Shown piece after piece: positions 25,101-40,100 of a stretch of 64,000 nt of DNA (within the stretch, counting starts at the first letter, position 1; each line of letters opens with the position of its first letter). Made by a program: the position numbers and the translations under genes. This DNA comes from Caprimulgus europaeus (Eukaryota > Chordata > Aves > Caprimulgiformes > Caprimulgidae), in contig OU015543.1 in the NCBI GenBank assembly GCA_907165065.1, positions 9,241,501 to 9,305,500 on the forward strand. Direction: 5' to 3'. The notes beneath the pieces are model-generated. The model was not told the origin of the DNA, searched no databases, and was given only the letters and a program-made list of their open reading frames with translations.

Positions 25101-28100
25101 TGTCAGACTTTAAAATTGTGCTGAGCAGTTGGTTTACACAAGTAAAGCTGATGTGGAGTGATGGAGTGTATTGTGGTGACTGAGTAAGCTGGGCTTGTGC
25201 AGAGTTATTTATAACCTTAACATAAAGAACTGCTTGGGTTACTGTTTTCAGAATATTTTTCTTTCATTTCTGTTACACTTCTGCATATTGTGGCTGCAGA
25301 GCCAGGAGTTCTTGGAATAGATTCATCCTTAGACTATTGTTCAGCAAATCTAACCTGTGTCTGAACACTTCTCAACAGAAAAAGCTGCCATTCAGTGCTG
25401 TATTTCAGACTCCTGTGCCATATTTAACTTCTGTTTTTTATCTGTATACAACAATGCCCACGAAACATGCTGTTGATCATGATTTTTTCTTTCTCTCTAC
25501 CAGACTGTGGAACATGGATTTCCCCATCAACCCAGCGCACTGGGCTATAGCCCATTTCTCCGCCTTATGGCCATTGGAACGCGATCGGGAGCCATCAAAC
25601 TGTATTCTTTGGAACAGCTGTGGCTGGATCTCCCTGACTGCATCTGGATGTGCAGTTTTGAAGACACTGTAAAAAGTTAGACTAAGTATGAGTTAGCAAG
25701 CCAGGGTTACTGGAGCATTGGAACAGTTTGCCTAGGTCTGGAGTGATTTCAGTCAGATCAGAACGGGATTATCTTGCCAAGAGCCAAAGCTATAGCTCAA
25801 ACAGAAGCTGAGCTGATGCAGATCTTAGACAAGACTCTTTGCTCTGCAGAAGGTCAGACTAGATCTGGCCTAGGTTTAGCAATCCTTCATGTTGTAAATT
25901 CCAGGGTTGTTTAAATATTTGCAGCAGGATTCCTTTTTTTTTTTTTTTAAACAATTCTATTTCAAAGGTTAAAACTAAAGTCAGAAATGCTTTCAGCTTC
26001 CCGAATTTTTGACCATCCAGGCATTAAAGATCTAAACATTGAAGGTGGTGACTTTTTTTTTTAAGCTAATGATGTCCAGTGTGATTTTTGTGTATACACA
26101 AGGCACTGAGGTGATTCCCATGGCACAGTACCAGCTAGGCAAGCTGTAAAACAGGCAGATCACTCAGCAGAGAAAGGAAAAGTTGTTGCTCTTTCTGCCT
26201 GCTTAATCATTCATTCCTGGTGTTGTGTTCAGAGCCTGGGCTCCACACGCAGGCGGTAGCCATCTGTCTCCTGGTTACAAATTAGTTAAGCAGGATTGTA
26301 GTGTCTGGGAGACCACTAAACATCTCTGAGAAAAAAACAGGGTCCAGGCACCTCTTCTGCATATGCTCAAAGGGTGAAGTGAGCTTCCATGTTCTCCTGT
26401 CGTGTGCGGAAGCATATGTGCCACAAGCATATCAAATCAAAGTAGATTTGCATTGATTCTTTTCAGTCCAGAATCACTCATAGGAACACATGGTTTCAAA
26501 CTAATCTCTCTTCATCTTGCTTGCTAACAAGCTTCTTATCAATTAATTGTAGCTGTGGGTCATCTTAAATACTGTATAGATCCTCAACACACTCTTCAGA
26601 TATGGTGCTCCTGGGGTGGAGTTCATGGGTTTGCATGAAGAAAACAATACTGTAATGCAGATTCACTTTATACCTGATCAGGTAAGTGTATTTTTAGTAC
26701 CTCTGTGACTTATGTAGACCTCTCTTAAACAGGTGTTGAATTTGTTCCAGGCAACTGGGCTCCTATTACCAAGTAAATTCAAATGCTGCTTGGTTGGAAA
26801 TGCTTATCCCAGTGTTATTTTGTGCTCTCGGCAGCACTTGTTGCTGTGGAGATGCTCAGTAAAACTTAAGAGTAGCTTTATTGTTCATAACTGGTAGTTG
26901 TTTATCTCAAACAACACACTGGGAATGGTAATAAGGCCAGAATAATTCAGCCAATCTGCTGCAGAAGTGGGAACTTCCTTTTCCTTCTGCAGCCCCTCTT
27001 TTTCAGTAGGACTGAGTGGTCTTTTTTCTGCAGATCAGATACAACAGTAGCTGCTGCTGAACTGATTTAATTATTCTCAGCAGTTCAGAACAGCACTGCT
27101 AACCTCGCCGGCTGTTAAGTTGTTGCCCATGTGTTTTGGGGTGTTGAGTCTTGCTCCTACAGATTGCTGAAGAGTTATGCCACAAATTAAAAATGGGAAG
27201 GCAGAATTTTCCAAATGTCTGGTGGCTTTCTAACCACTTTCCCTTCCCTTGGCTGGCAGACCGGTGTCTTGACCACATACTTTGTTGCCCGATGCCCCCA
27301 GTGTAGTGCGAGTGGCCTCTTTATGAGAGGGATTTAATTCTTGAGGCGGTTTTGGGTGTCTGTTTGCTTAACTGATGGCATAAACTGAAACTCCCATGGG
27401 GAGTGTTGCACCAGGTGTGGCTTCAGCAGGTAAAATGCTTCAATTTGAACATACAGCCAGCAGGGCTGGGCTCATAAAAGGACTCTGACACAACTCTGCT
27501 GAATGAGGTTGGACACAAAGAATGCAAGGAGTGTGGTGTAGTAGACTGTATCAGCCACACCCAAAGCTGGGGTGTGTTGCAGCAAACCATGCTGAGCGAG
27601 GAGGAGGTGAGCTGACAGCCAGCAGCTGCCTGGCTGAGCTTTACAGCACAGGCTGATCTTTTTCAAGAGCCTAAATCCTTGTCATCCCTCTCAGTGATAA
27701 CCTGTTCCTTTGTCCTATATAAGAGGGTTTTCAGCCTTTAGGCTGCTTCTTGTCTACCCTCAACCCCCAAATCCCTGGCTGTTAGCTAACAGTGTTGCTG
27801 TAGTATATACCCACCACTACAAAGAACAGTGACTAGCTCCTCAATCCTGTTCTAGCAGAGAATTTTGAACAGCAGCAACTTTATTGCTAGATTTATATTT
27901 AATATTGTGATTCTGAAAAAAGCATATTGTGTGGTTTTGTAGTGCCAGCTGGTGACATTGCTGGATGATAACAGCTTGCATCTCTGGAGCCTGAAGCAGC
28001 ACAGTGGAGCATCTGAGCTACGGGAGGAGAACCGCTTCACATTGAAAGGGCCACCCGGGTAATCTGAAAGTGTTTTTGAGCTAGTTTGGGGATAAGCAAG

Positions 28101-31100
28101 CAAGTGAGAAAATTCTGCTATTGTTCTAGCTAGAGCTTGTCCTGTTCTTACAGACTCTCACTACTCTGAATCCATTAAAGGACCATCCATGGAAACCAAA
28201 CAGGAGTTGGCTAGGGCCCAGGATATCAACTTTTAAGGGTGTTGTACCAATGTGAAGGGTGACATCTTTTTTAATATTGTTCTGTGTGCACAGGAACTAT
28301 AAATCTTCAGGTTAAGTAAATCTAAGCATCCCTTAGGTCAGAGTTTAATGTACTACTGTGGCTTTAGTTTCACTTGATCTTGCCAGTTTTGAGCTATTTT
28401 TAGCTCCTTGGGGACACTTAATAAGAGAAGCTTCTGTAAAAAGGTATCTGGGTCTTTGTCCACATGCTTGTCAAAACTCTTTTGACGTCATTTTTCTTAA
28501 AGCTAATGTTTTCCTTCTTCAGAAGAAAAATGCCTGGCTCAAAATCTCTGCCTATAAAACAAATGACACTTGTAAATATCCCTGTTGAGTTGTGACTTCT
28601 CTCAAGTTCCCTAATGAAAGTCTTCTTGCTCGTGGTTGATGAGTCTCTTTGTACCCTCAGGTCTCCGCCGAGCGCCACGCAGGTAACGGCCGTCCTTCCC
28701 CATTCCTCCCGGGAAGTTCTGTATCTTGGCACCGAGAGTGGCAACATCTTCGTAGTGGAGCTTCCGTCGTTCCGGGTGCTGGAGGACAGGGCCATAACCT
28801 CGGAGGCTGTGCTGCAGCGGTGAGCGAGCAAACAGGCAGTGCTGTGGAGAGGTGGAATCCCATTAGCAGACACATCCTTTGTTAAAGTGTCACCCTGGAT
28901 TATGTACTGGGGCCTCGCTGTTGTAGTAAGCATTGTCCAAATCTGCATGACTCCTGTGGAAGTCACTTTTGGTGCTAGTATGTGTTAAGTAACAGTTTCT
29001 GTCCTGGTCACCACAGTACTGTCACCATGGAGGTATAGCGGACAGGCAGAACTATACAGGGGACACTTGGAGTAAATCTGCAAACCTTATCTCCTGCCCC
29101 TTGTGCTTACTTTTGCAAAAAAACCAAAACCAACCAAACAAAAAACGTTCTGCTTAGCTATAACTACCCATTTATTTTTATTTTTGACCATTGGCAGAAC
29201 TTCTGATGCTGCTTTGTCCAAATTGAGATTGGACTCTGGAGATTCAAGTGTTGCTGAAAACTGTCCTACTTCATGTCGTTGCTTCCTACTGACATTTCCA
29301 CACTACCTTTATTCTGTAAGGGTCACAAGGGAATAGGGCAGATGATTCAGACTGTCTTTACACTCCTGGGATCCAGTCCTGGAATTCATTGTAGACCTTG
29401 GGTTTTCCCTGAAGAAAATAGGACTGGGTGCATGTTCATGTGGCAGGCCTGATGTGACATCTTACATAAGACTTTGCTCCTGCTTGAAGGATTTGTGAAA
29501 ATATCATACTTATTCTCATCTGTTTGAACTTCTTGTTGCTTAATTTCTCATTCTTATATCTGAACTGTTATTGCAGCCATATTGGGTTGTACCTGGAGTA
29601 AACTTTTCATTTTCTCTTCTGCTTCTGTAGGGTACCCGAAGATTACTGTAACAGGCGATCGTGTGAATTAGTGGAAGCCCTTCAGGAGCATCCTAAGAAC
29701 CCTGACCAGATCCTGATTGGATACAGCAGGGGCTTGATTATCCTCTGGGACCTGCAGAATAACAAAGCAACACACCATTTCCTGGGCAACCAGGTATGAA
29801 TTCAATCCAAAGTCAGTTCAGCAGTCTCTCTCCTCTCAGAGCACTCTCAAGACAAGTAGGTGCAGGGGAGAGTCTGACAAAGCTTATTTGTGATTAAGAA
29901 TGCACTGGTTTTGGGGGGGTTAACAGCTCTCTGGAGAGCAGTCATTGTGTTTCTTCCTCTTCAGCAACTGGAGAACCTCTACTGGCAGAGGGATGGCAGT
30001 AAATTCATTAGTTGTCACTATGATGGAAGTTACACCCAGTGGCCAGTATCCAGTGACAACAGGCAGCCTGAGCCTCTGGAAAACCTTGTGCCTTATGGTC
30101 AGTAAGTGAGGTTTGATTGTTGTGTGTTTGTCTAAATGCAGACTCTTTTTGAGCTTGTTTGGGGTATTGAAGTCACATTCTCCCCACTGTTTAATCCTAA
30201 AGGCAAAATACAGAGCTGCCTTTTGAATGGGTCGTGAGCCCAGACTAAGGGATTTCAGTTCATTTTTTTTTTATTCTTGTGTTTTAAAATCCTTTACAAT
30301 GTTGAAGTCTGTCCTGAACATGGAGAACAAATGTGTTGAAGAAATTAGTGTCCCTTATGAAGAAAGGTGTTGGTGATTCAGCTCTTTGTTTTAGTTCAAG
30401 TGTCCTGTTCTGCAGGAATTGCTTGGATCTTCTGTAATTAATAGTGAGCTAAGTGTAATTTTGTTGACCTGAGCAATGATGAAATGAAGCCACCGATTCG
30501 CTGAAACCCATCAGATGGGGATGACCTCATCTTTCAAGCATATAGAAGCTTCTAAAGCTCTATCAACTGTACATTAGTTTCAGGAATGCCTGTGTTTTTA
30601 ACAATCCTTTCTAGTTAATCAGCTTCTACAACAGCACTTCCACTCCCTGTTAACCATCGGCAATGTGGCTTAAAACTTCACCTGACTCTAAGCCTTGTTT
30701 TGCTGGGGAGTTCTGTGGTCAGTGCGTCCCAGAACACTGTCTGATGTGGTCTGGGGAGGTGGTGATGGTGTTGTCTACTAATTCAGGTGGCTCCCCTTGG
30801 CTTGGAGGCTGTGGTGACCTAGGTGAAGCAAAATAAGGAACTGTTGGATGTAAAGATGCACCTTCTTGAATTATGGCAAATAACTCTGTTCTCTTAGGTC
30901 CTTTTCCTTGCAAGGCCATCTCCAAGATCTACTGGCAGACAACAAAAAATGGGTGAGTTTGTGGTGTATCCCTTCACTCTCACCTGTTTAAAGGCATTTA
31001 AAGGGTGCAGTGCACAATACTGTAAGAGCCCTTTTAGAGTAACATTATAAGAATTTTTTGGTCAAAGTTTGACTTGTCTCTTGTCTTTGAAATTTTGCTT

Positions 31101-34100
31101 ACTCCTCACTTCAACATGGGCCACTCTGAATCTGTCTTTCTCTTCAGGCTTCCTTACATTATATTCCAAGGAGGGATGCCCCGGGCTAGCTATGGTGACC
31201 GGCACAGCATCTCTGTTGTCCATGGCAGTCAGCAAACAGCCTTTGACTTCACGTCACGGGTGATAGACTTCTTCATAATCTTCAGTTCAGAGCCTACTGC
31301 AGGTACGTGATAAAAGGGCATTACTGAGGAATTAGAATGGTTGTGTACGCATGTGGGAGTCTGCCTGGTATAAATAGCAAATGAAATGTGAACGAGGTCA
31401 GTTGTTTGGGGGTTTTTTTTTTTGAGACTTTAATGGCAAATCATAGAATTATTTAGGTTAGAAAAGACCCTTAAGATTGAGTCTCACCGTAAAAGAGATT
31501 TGCCATTGAAAAGTGAAGTGTAAAATACTGGTGGAAAGAATGGGCTGGTTACAAATGCTCTACATTGCTCTGAAAATTAAGCTACTCCATTAATGAGAAA
31601 AGATCTCTTAGGCTCATGTCTGTGTAAGCTGGACACCAGACACAACCAGGGCCTGAAACGAGGATCTGAATGTTGCTGTTTGGAAATAGCACTTCAAAGG
31701 AGGCAATAATTAAAACCAGAATTTACTCCCACTGAGACACTGTTTCTTTTAATTACTACCTGGATTTATGACTGGGGCTCTGGGTAATAAATCAGCAAAG
31801 GGTGGCATAGAAGCAAGGGTCAGTATATAGAGAACTTAATTTACTTACTGCTGGTGAACATGAATGTAAACAGTTCTAAAACTGAATAGCACTCATTCCA
31901 CAGGCTTGTCAGATTTTGGCTTCTGTTGAAGAGCTTTGTTGCCCTTACTTACACAGTAGCTGTAATATTCTTTCTTTTCATGGAATTGTAAAGGATTTTC
32001 CCCAAGAACTGTTTGTCCAATGCTGGTGTGGTTCTTACTTCTGGTTAACTTGAAGTAACTAAGTATAAAATGCTGTTTCAAGCTCCACTAATGTGCAATA
32101 TTAGAAGCTGGGTCAGACCAAATCACAGAATCCTAGATCCTTTTTAGGAGCTTGTAGGTAAATCTTCCATTACTGAATCTTACTAGACTTTCTAGTTTTT
32201 GATTTGCCTAGTAGACTAGTTTCCAAAGCTATTTGCCTTGTGTGCTGCCAGTGATGGTGGTGACAGCTTCCAGCTACATGCTGTGCAGGCAGGACGTTCA
32301 GATGTGTAGTTGCAGGCTGGCTCCCTCTGGCCTGTGGTACAAGTAGAGCACGGATCTAGGGTAGGACCATCTTGAGGAAAATAGATGTAAAGAAACAGCT
32401 TTTGGATTTACCCCCCACCTCTCTCCCTGGACCTTAACAGACCCTCTCAAGTCACTGAAAAAGCAGTAAAGTAGTTGGCAGAATGTAATTGAGGTGAAGT
32501 GCCTGTATATCTTTGTTAATACAGATTTTCCCTAGACAGCACTGTCTTTTATAAGCATCTGCCAAATGTGCAGACCTTATAGGTCTAAACCTTCCAGCTT
32601 AACAATACTGTTAAACTTGAGATACTGTTTAGCTTTTATCATTAAAGAAACTAGACCCTTTTATTTTCTATGAAGTTTTCAGAGCTGAGATTCTAGATGA
32701 TGGAACAAAAGTCTTTAAGGTGAAAGAAATGTGAGTTTACTAGATAAGAGATTGACTGCTTGAAGTCCAATTTCAGGATGTGATTAGAAGTCCTTTAGGA
32801 TGCAGTAACTGAACTTAACAGCCTTTATAGTCGTATTTCCCAAGGATTGAATTATCTAGTTAACTTCTACTGGGTACAGACAGGAGCTGCTACAGGAAGC
32901 TGAAGCTGTTGCACTTAGATGAGGAAGTTTTTTTACAATAAAATGAGGTTTCTGTGGTTGACGAGCTTCCTTGTGGCTGATTGCCTAAGCTTAGTGGATC
33001 TACAGAGCTTGCCTTGTTTGCCCTTAAGCAGTCTTCCCTGCAGTGGCAATACGAAGGTATTAATTGTATACCAAAGCCACTTAATTTAATAAGCACAAAG
33101 CTTATGCATTGCAGCATGGTGGTAGCTGGTGACTTTCCACTACCCTGAATATGCTGTGGGAACGATTTTTAAAAGGCTAGCCCTTCCTGTTTTGTTTTTT
33201 TTTAAATTAGCAGGTGGATGAGTGTGTAGCAGTCATGACAAATTCTAGTAGGCTTGCTACTTCAGCAACTTAAAATAGGTTATTGCCATAAGCAAGGAGC
33301 TCAGATGTGTGCCATTGCAGGGAAAAAATTATGGTTAAAACAGAGTATATTCAGTCAATGTTGGTAGCAGCAGTTGGAGTGCAGGGCTGATCATGCATGG
33401 TGTAGTACAGGAGTGATATTGTTTGTTCCATTCACAACTCCTGTAGGCATCTGCAAATGATGACACGTAAGAAAGCAAAGTAAAACTGAATATAAAACAT
33501 TTTCATGTAGAAACTGAAATGATGACTGGTGTTATGGCTGTGGCTAGTCAGAGGTGAAACTTGGGGTGTCTTAACTAGAGCGGTGCCAAGTACTAATTAC
33601 TTAAAAGTTAATTGTGCTGAGTGAACAGCCTTGATATGTGCTTGCTTATAGACTTGCCTCTTGCAAGTATATTCCAGGTAATCAAACGACTGAAGGAGGG
33701 AAGTAAAAGTACAGGTTAGCAGGGAGGGTCAGTGAAAAGCTTTTAGTTCACTTATGGCTCACTGTTTATCACACATCTCCCCTCGATGTGACACGTTACA
33801 GCTGTGTATTTACTGATATCTCTGCAGCAGTACGACAGAAATTGTTGCTGGTGTGAACTGATTCGTGGTTTTGATTTTCTCCACCAGTTGATATTGTGGT
33901 TGTCTGGTGAACATTACTGCAATATTGTTCTTGTAGACTAATTTTTTTCACTTTAATTCTCATTAAAATGAAAAATCTTAACTTCTTGATCATGTCAGCG
34001 TCATTTGCAAAGTTACATTAATAGATTTAATTTGTTTGCAGTCTTGTCTAATATACGTATGAGTAACTTTAGGTGATGTGCACGCTCTTTAAAAAAGAAA

Positions 34101-37100
34101 GTCCAGATGATGTGTCATGACATAGAAAATGAAAAGAGAGAGAGCTGAATTGTAAATACTTGTCAGCTCAAGCAGAGAAGCGTTCTGCAGAACCCGGGGC
34201 ATTACTGTGTTTAAGCAGCTTAGCCTAGATGGACTGTGGTCCTGACACAGTACTAAATGGGTCACTGCTGGGGTGTGTGCCTGTCTGTCCACACCATGCT
34301 GTTAATTAGCTGTAGGTAATGTCCTTTGAGTTCTGGCTGTTACAGTGGTAACTATGAACTTGTGTTATTTAGCCAGGTGTGGTATTAACAAATCTTTTAT
34401 TCTGCAGTGGAATCTGTAAAAAGTCACTCTGAGAACCCAGGAATGGTATAAAGAAACATGAATTTGCAGTAAATCTGTTAGTATCTTGAAACCTATTAAT
34501 ATTAGAGCCTCAATAGGCCCAGTTAACACAGAAGCATTTAGAGATTTTGCCAAGAAAAATGTTTTTGTAGTGCTCTGTGATAAGTGTTCAAATAAGCCTT
34601 CCAGGAAGCTTGTTTCTGTTAACCTTGGATGGTCATTTCTTGTCAGCCTCAATGAATCTTGTTTCTGCAGAGTTTGATGACCCTTCTGCTATGGTGGTGC
34701 TGGCAGAAGAAGAGCTGGTGGTTATAGACTTGAAAACTGTAGGCTGGCCAGCAGTCCATCCTCCATACCTGGCTTCTCTCCATTGCTCAGCCATCACCTG
34801 CTCGCACCACGTCTCCAACATCCCGCTGAAACTGTGGGAGAGGATTATCAGTGCTGGGAGCAAGCAGAACATTCACTACTCAAATATGGTATGGCAGCTT
34901 TAAATGCACATGTGTTCCCATGTGTTTAGGGCCAGCATGCTGCTCAGAATGTGGGTGGTCTGTGCTGCTGACTGCGTGCAGAGGGATGAGTCCCAACAGA
35001 CATTGTCCTGCCTCTTAATAGGGTCGAGAAAGGCTTTTTCCCAGAGCACCACCAATAGAGTTACTCACACTGGGGGATTAAAATGTGATATTTTTTCATG
35101 TTTTGACAAGCTAGAAGGAAAGTCTTGAGTGTTCCCAGCTGTCAGTGGTAACAAACTTCTCGTTTAGAGGCATGAAGCTTTCGGCACAGCTTCTTGAGGA
35201 AACGTGTAGAATATCTTTTAAAAAGCACAGCTGGTGTCAGAACAGGAACATCTAATCCAAACAAAAGCTAACAGTGTGGGCTGTTTCACTGCCACTTGCA
35301 CGGAAGTTCATGCTCTCCTGCTGACTCTCTCCACACTGTCACTGCCTAGGAAGTCACAGTCTTCCCTTAATGTGTTTGCAGCCTTGGCCGATTGATGGTG
35401 GCACCAACATAGCTCCAGATCCTCCGCAGAGGGACTTGCTTCTGACAGGGTATGTACTTCAGTGACAACAAGCAAAGGAGCTCTTTCCAGTTTCTGTTCT
35501 TCCTTCTGAGCTAACTGAGGCTTTCCTTTGGGATTGAGTTCTGCTCATCTTGTAGGGAGAAGGCTGCAACTTTACAATATGACTTCTCAAAAATGGGCTG
35601 TTTGTAAAGCTAACTGATGTTACTGCTTCTGAGCAAGCAGGTCATGATGTCCACAGATAACCTCTAAAGCTGGCTTGTTTGTAGTTCTGATGTGTTATCC
35701 ATTCCCCCCACAAACATCAGTGTCGAAGTGCAGGCAGCAATCCAGACCGGTTCAAAGGGTAATGTAAAAGTGGAGCTTAATCTTACAGGTTTTGAAGTTT
35801 CCCCTCACACACACCTTGCACTGTTCTGAATCTCAAAAAAGAGGTTAACTTGGACTCCTGTCTGCTTTGATCAGCGTGCATGGATCTAGCTAAGTGGTGG
35901 AAGTAGCTAGCAAGAGATTGTCTCATCACATAAAAATGTATCATTTTCTTTTCAAAGCACTTTTAAGAATTTTTGTGGGCTGTTCTTCAGACTTTATTCT
36001 TGATGCAGCAAGTTGTTAGATGTCCTTACCCTTAGGTTGGAAAATGTTGCAAATTTTCACTTGGAGAACTAAGATTAAAGCTCGATTTCTTTCCCTCCCT
36101 CCCAGTGACAGTATTTTTGTCAGGATGAGTTGTTCCTTCTGTCTGCTAAACTGTCTTTGCTTTTCAGTGCTTTTTGGAGTAATCTTAAGTTGTACATGGG
36201 TGCCAGATCATAGAGAACAAACTAGATTTAAAAAAAAAAACTAAAACAAAACAAAAATCCCCACAAAAAACCCCAATTAAAAAAAACCAAAACAAACAAC
36301 AAACGTTTCTTTTGAAGCTCTAACTTGCCACAGCTCAAGGCTTTGTAAACAGTGTGGTTAAGTCTTTGGTTGTGTTTCTCCCCTCTGTTGTATCATCCTC
36401 ATGGGGGTGATTTGCTGTTCTCCTGGATGATGTGTGCTTCTGTGACGCTCCCCCATACAGGCATGAAGATGGCACTGTGCGGTTTTGGGATGCATCTGGT
36501 GTCTGTTTACATCTCCTTTATAAGCTGAGCACAGTGAGAGTATTTCTCACAGATGCTGATCCCAATGACAATATGAACACACTGGGTGAGGATGAATGGC
36601 CTCCACTTCGCAAGGTAATACAGCTATTGCTTGTAGAAGCTTTCTGAAAACCCGGGGAGTTTTGATTCTTGTCCTTGTCAATGCATCTGTAAAGACCAGC
36701 ACTGTGTATTCTCTTGCCTAGGTTGGTACCTTCGACCCTTACAGTGATGATCCTAGACTTGGGATCCAGAAGATCTACCTGTGTAAATACAGCGGATACT
36801 TGACTGTAGCTGGTACAGCAGGACAGGTATTAAAACATAAAAGTCATCACAAACCTTGCTTTTAGTGCAGATTGTCACAGGGCAACTTGGAGATGTGATA
36901 AAATTGTAAATACTCATTTCTGTCATGGTAAATTGATCCAGTTGCTGGAAATGTTGTTTTGTCGTTCTCTGCTTTTCTAATCTGTATTTTAGACTTTTAT
37001 CTACTGCTGTTTACCAGCCCTGAGAGATGCTATAGCCTTGCAGCTTGGAGGACTGCTTGCATTATAGCAGCTGTAGCAAAGTTTGTCCTGTTCCTTGCAG

Positions 37101-40100
37101 GTACTGGTGATGGAACTGAACGATGAAGATGCAGAACACGTTGTGGACCATGCTGAAGCAGATCTCCTGCAGGACCAAGAAGGCTATCGATGGAAAGGTC
37201 ATGAGAAACTGAAGACTCGAGATGGACCTGTTCGATTTGAAGCTGGCTTTCAGCCGTTTGTCCTCGTCCAGTGTCAGCCACCAGCTGTGGTCACCTCACT
37301 GGCCCTTCACTCTGAATGGAGGCTTGTGGCCTTTGGAACCAGTCATGGTTTTGGGCTTTTTGACCACCAGCAGAAACGATTGGTCTTTGTCAAGTAAGTA
37401 TCTTCTTTCCAGGAGGTCTGTGGTAATCCCCTGGTAAACATGGCCTGGAATTGCTAACTAAGCAGGTCATGATATGGAATTTCTCAAGAAGCTGTGCCTC
37501 ATTGGACCCTGTCCTTGAAGATCTTTGAGACTATAAACTTGTTGTGGCATTTGTGTATGTCTTGTTGTACTCTTGGGAGTGACTGTCACCCAGTAGAAAG
37601 TGACCATGTGCCTACTGTCTCCCTCTTTCAGATGTACACTGCATCCCAGTGACCAACTGGCCCTAGAAGGCCCACTGTCACGGGTGAAATCCTTGAAGAA
37701 GTCCCTCCGTCAATCGTTCAGGCGAATCAGAAGAAGCCGGGTGTCCAGTAGGAAGCGACGAGGAGGTAGTGGGAATACATCAGAGGTGAGAAGCCCACCT
37801 TTTTGGGGTCCTTTCTCTTTACAGCTTGGGAGTATGCAGAGTCGTGGTTAGACTGCCTAGAGCAGGAGGGGGGTCTGCAGTTCTGCTGTGCTATCAACAG
37901 CCCATTTCTAGAGAAAATGTAGTTGAACATATGATGCAGAACACAGCTGTTCACTGGTATGATGGCGCTTTCCCTTTCTATTGCTGCCACTCTTACTGTC
38001 TCTCTCTGTCTCTCCCCGCTATGTCTTTGCCTGACTGACAAAATGTCTCCTCGTCTGTAAAGGTGCAAGAAGCAAATGCCAAATTTGACCAAGAGGCACT
38101 GCAGGAAATGGAACTGGCTCCAGTCCAGCGGAAGATTGAAGCCCGATCTGCAGAAGACTCTTTCACTGGCTTTGTGCGCACCTTATATTTTGCTGATACC
38201 TTCTTGAGAGACAGTGAGTAGAAAAATCATCTCTCCTTTCTTCCAAATGGGTTTTTCTTCCTTCTGCCAAGGAATGTATTAGGATTTACTGCCAGGAAAA
38301 TTCAGCACCTCCTGTGTCCTACTTTGTGCTATGCTGAAAAACTAATATAGAACAAGAGCATATGTTGTCATGCAGAATCGTTATGTAGCCATTCTGGTTG
38401 GTGGCTAATCCAAGGCAAATAGTAGTTCAGCTTTGGATGCAGCCTTTATATATGGTTTTCAAATGTGCTGGAATGGCATCTGATCTTTTGAATACAAGTT
38501 TTTCCTTGTCTTATTACTCTGAAGTTTGCCCCTGTCCCCAGCAGAGCCTTTTAATTTTGGTGTGGGTGGTGGCTGGCTGTGCATCAGAGCCCAAGATGAT
38601 ATTATGCACAGGTTTACTCTGCTTATATGTGATATAAGTAAGTGAAAACTGGGTGCAGCAGTTGTGGTGTCTAGTGGAAAATGGCACTCTCTTGCCTTTC
38701 GTCACACACCCTGTCCTTTATCAGGGCTGCTGGTGTACACGTATTGGGAAAAGAAGTGCTAAGAACCTGTAGTTTCCCAGGCAAGTCTGCTCTAATGTAA
38801 AGATATTTAGGATGTAAACAGAGGGAGGGTGTGTATAGCTAATAGAAAGCAGTTATCCAGGGATGTCCCAGATGGTGCCTTGCTCATGAGCCTTCTTGTT
38901 GCTCCAGGCTCTCGTCACTGCCCGTCCTTGTGGGCAGGCACCAATGGAGGTACGGTCTACGCCTTCTGTTTGCGTGTTCCTCCTGCAGAGAGGAGGATGG
39001 ATGAACCTGTCAGGGCAGAGCAGGGTGAGTATGTCCCATGAAAGCAAGGTCCTAATGGGGCTGAGCTATCACTTCTACACTGAGAGTTATGGAAAAGCAA
39101 GATAGTTCAATTACTGCTGTTTTATTAGTGAGGGCAGAGCTCAGTGTAGCAGTGTCTAAGCTAAGCAGTGCTCGCTGCAGCAAGTGAACTGAAGAGTCAG
39201 TGAGCTCCAGCACTGCTTGATGTGCCTGAGTCTCATTTCCCACTGACTTCAGGAATTTAAATTTGCATCAGCTGTCACTGACGTTCACCATCACACCTCA
39301 GTGCACGTGTGCTTTATTCTGACGGCTGGACCTGCTATTTTTATGTAATGGTTACTGTTTGTCATGAACCAATTCAGTCCAAATACCCTTTAGCTACTAA
39401 ATCTTTTTAGGCAGTGTTTCTGTAGCTGTGTTTTATAGGTCTCCAGCTGTGACAGGATATGAGTGAGGTTCTAACACAGTGTCTCTAACTAGCCGCCAGT
39501 TTGGTTTTTCTGTTTATTTTCCTCCTTATCTTGCTTGTCTAGCCAAAGAGATTCAGCTGATGCACAGGGCTCCTGTTGTGGGTATACTTGTCTTGGATGG
39601 ACGTGGCACTCCCCTCCCAGAACCTCTAGAAGTAGCACATGACCTTTCTAAGAGTCCTGATATGCAAGGCAGCCATCAACTACTGGTGGTATCTGAAGAG
39701 CAATTTAAGGTAAGTATCACCAAGGAGGTGCACATGGACTGCGCATAAAATCTGCTAAAGCACTGAGCACTGCTCAGTGGAAAGAGAACTCTCAGGAGTG
39801 CTTATTCTTCTCTACCTGAGTAACACCCCTGGGACAGCATTTCTTTTTGGTGCAGTCCATAAATCGTGTGTGTGCTGACAAATTGGGAATTGAGCATAGT
39901 GATGCACATGCTGAACATAGAAATTTTATTCCTATATTCTATTTTACTCTTTAGACAAGGCTGGTTTTGCTTTTGGGAAAGAGTTTTTGGTGTGGTTAGT
40001 ACAGAAGCAGGAACTAGTAGGCATTTCTGTGAAGCAACTAAAAAGTTTCTTGTTTTGCACACTAACCAGTCAGCAGAGAAAACTTTAAGTAGCTTGCTGT

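Noticed and set aside
32121-32150. Possible CR1 tail ('aatcacagaatcctagatcc')
   Set aside because: Only about 18 nt resemble the CR1 3' repeat and the adjoining sequence does not continue into CR1, so chance similarity is likely.
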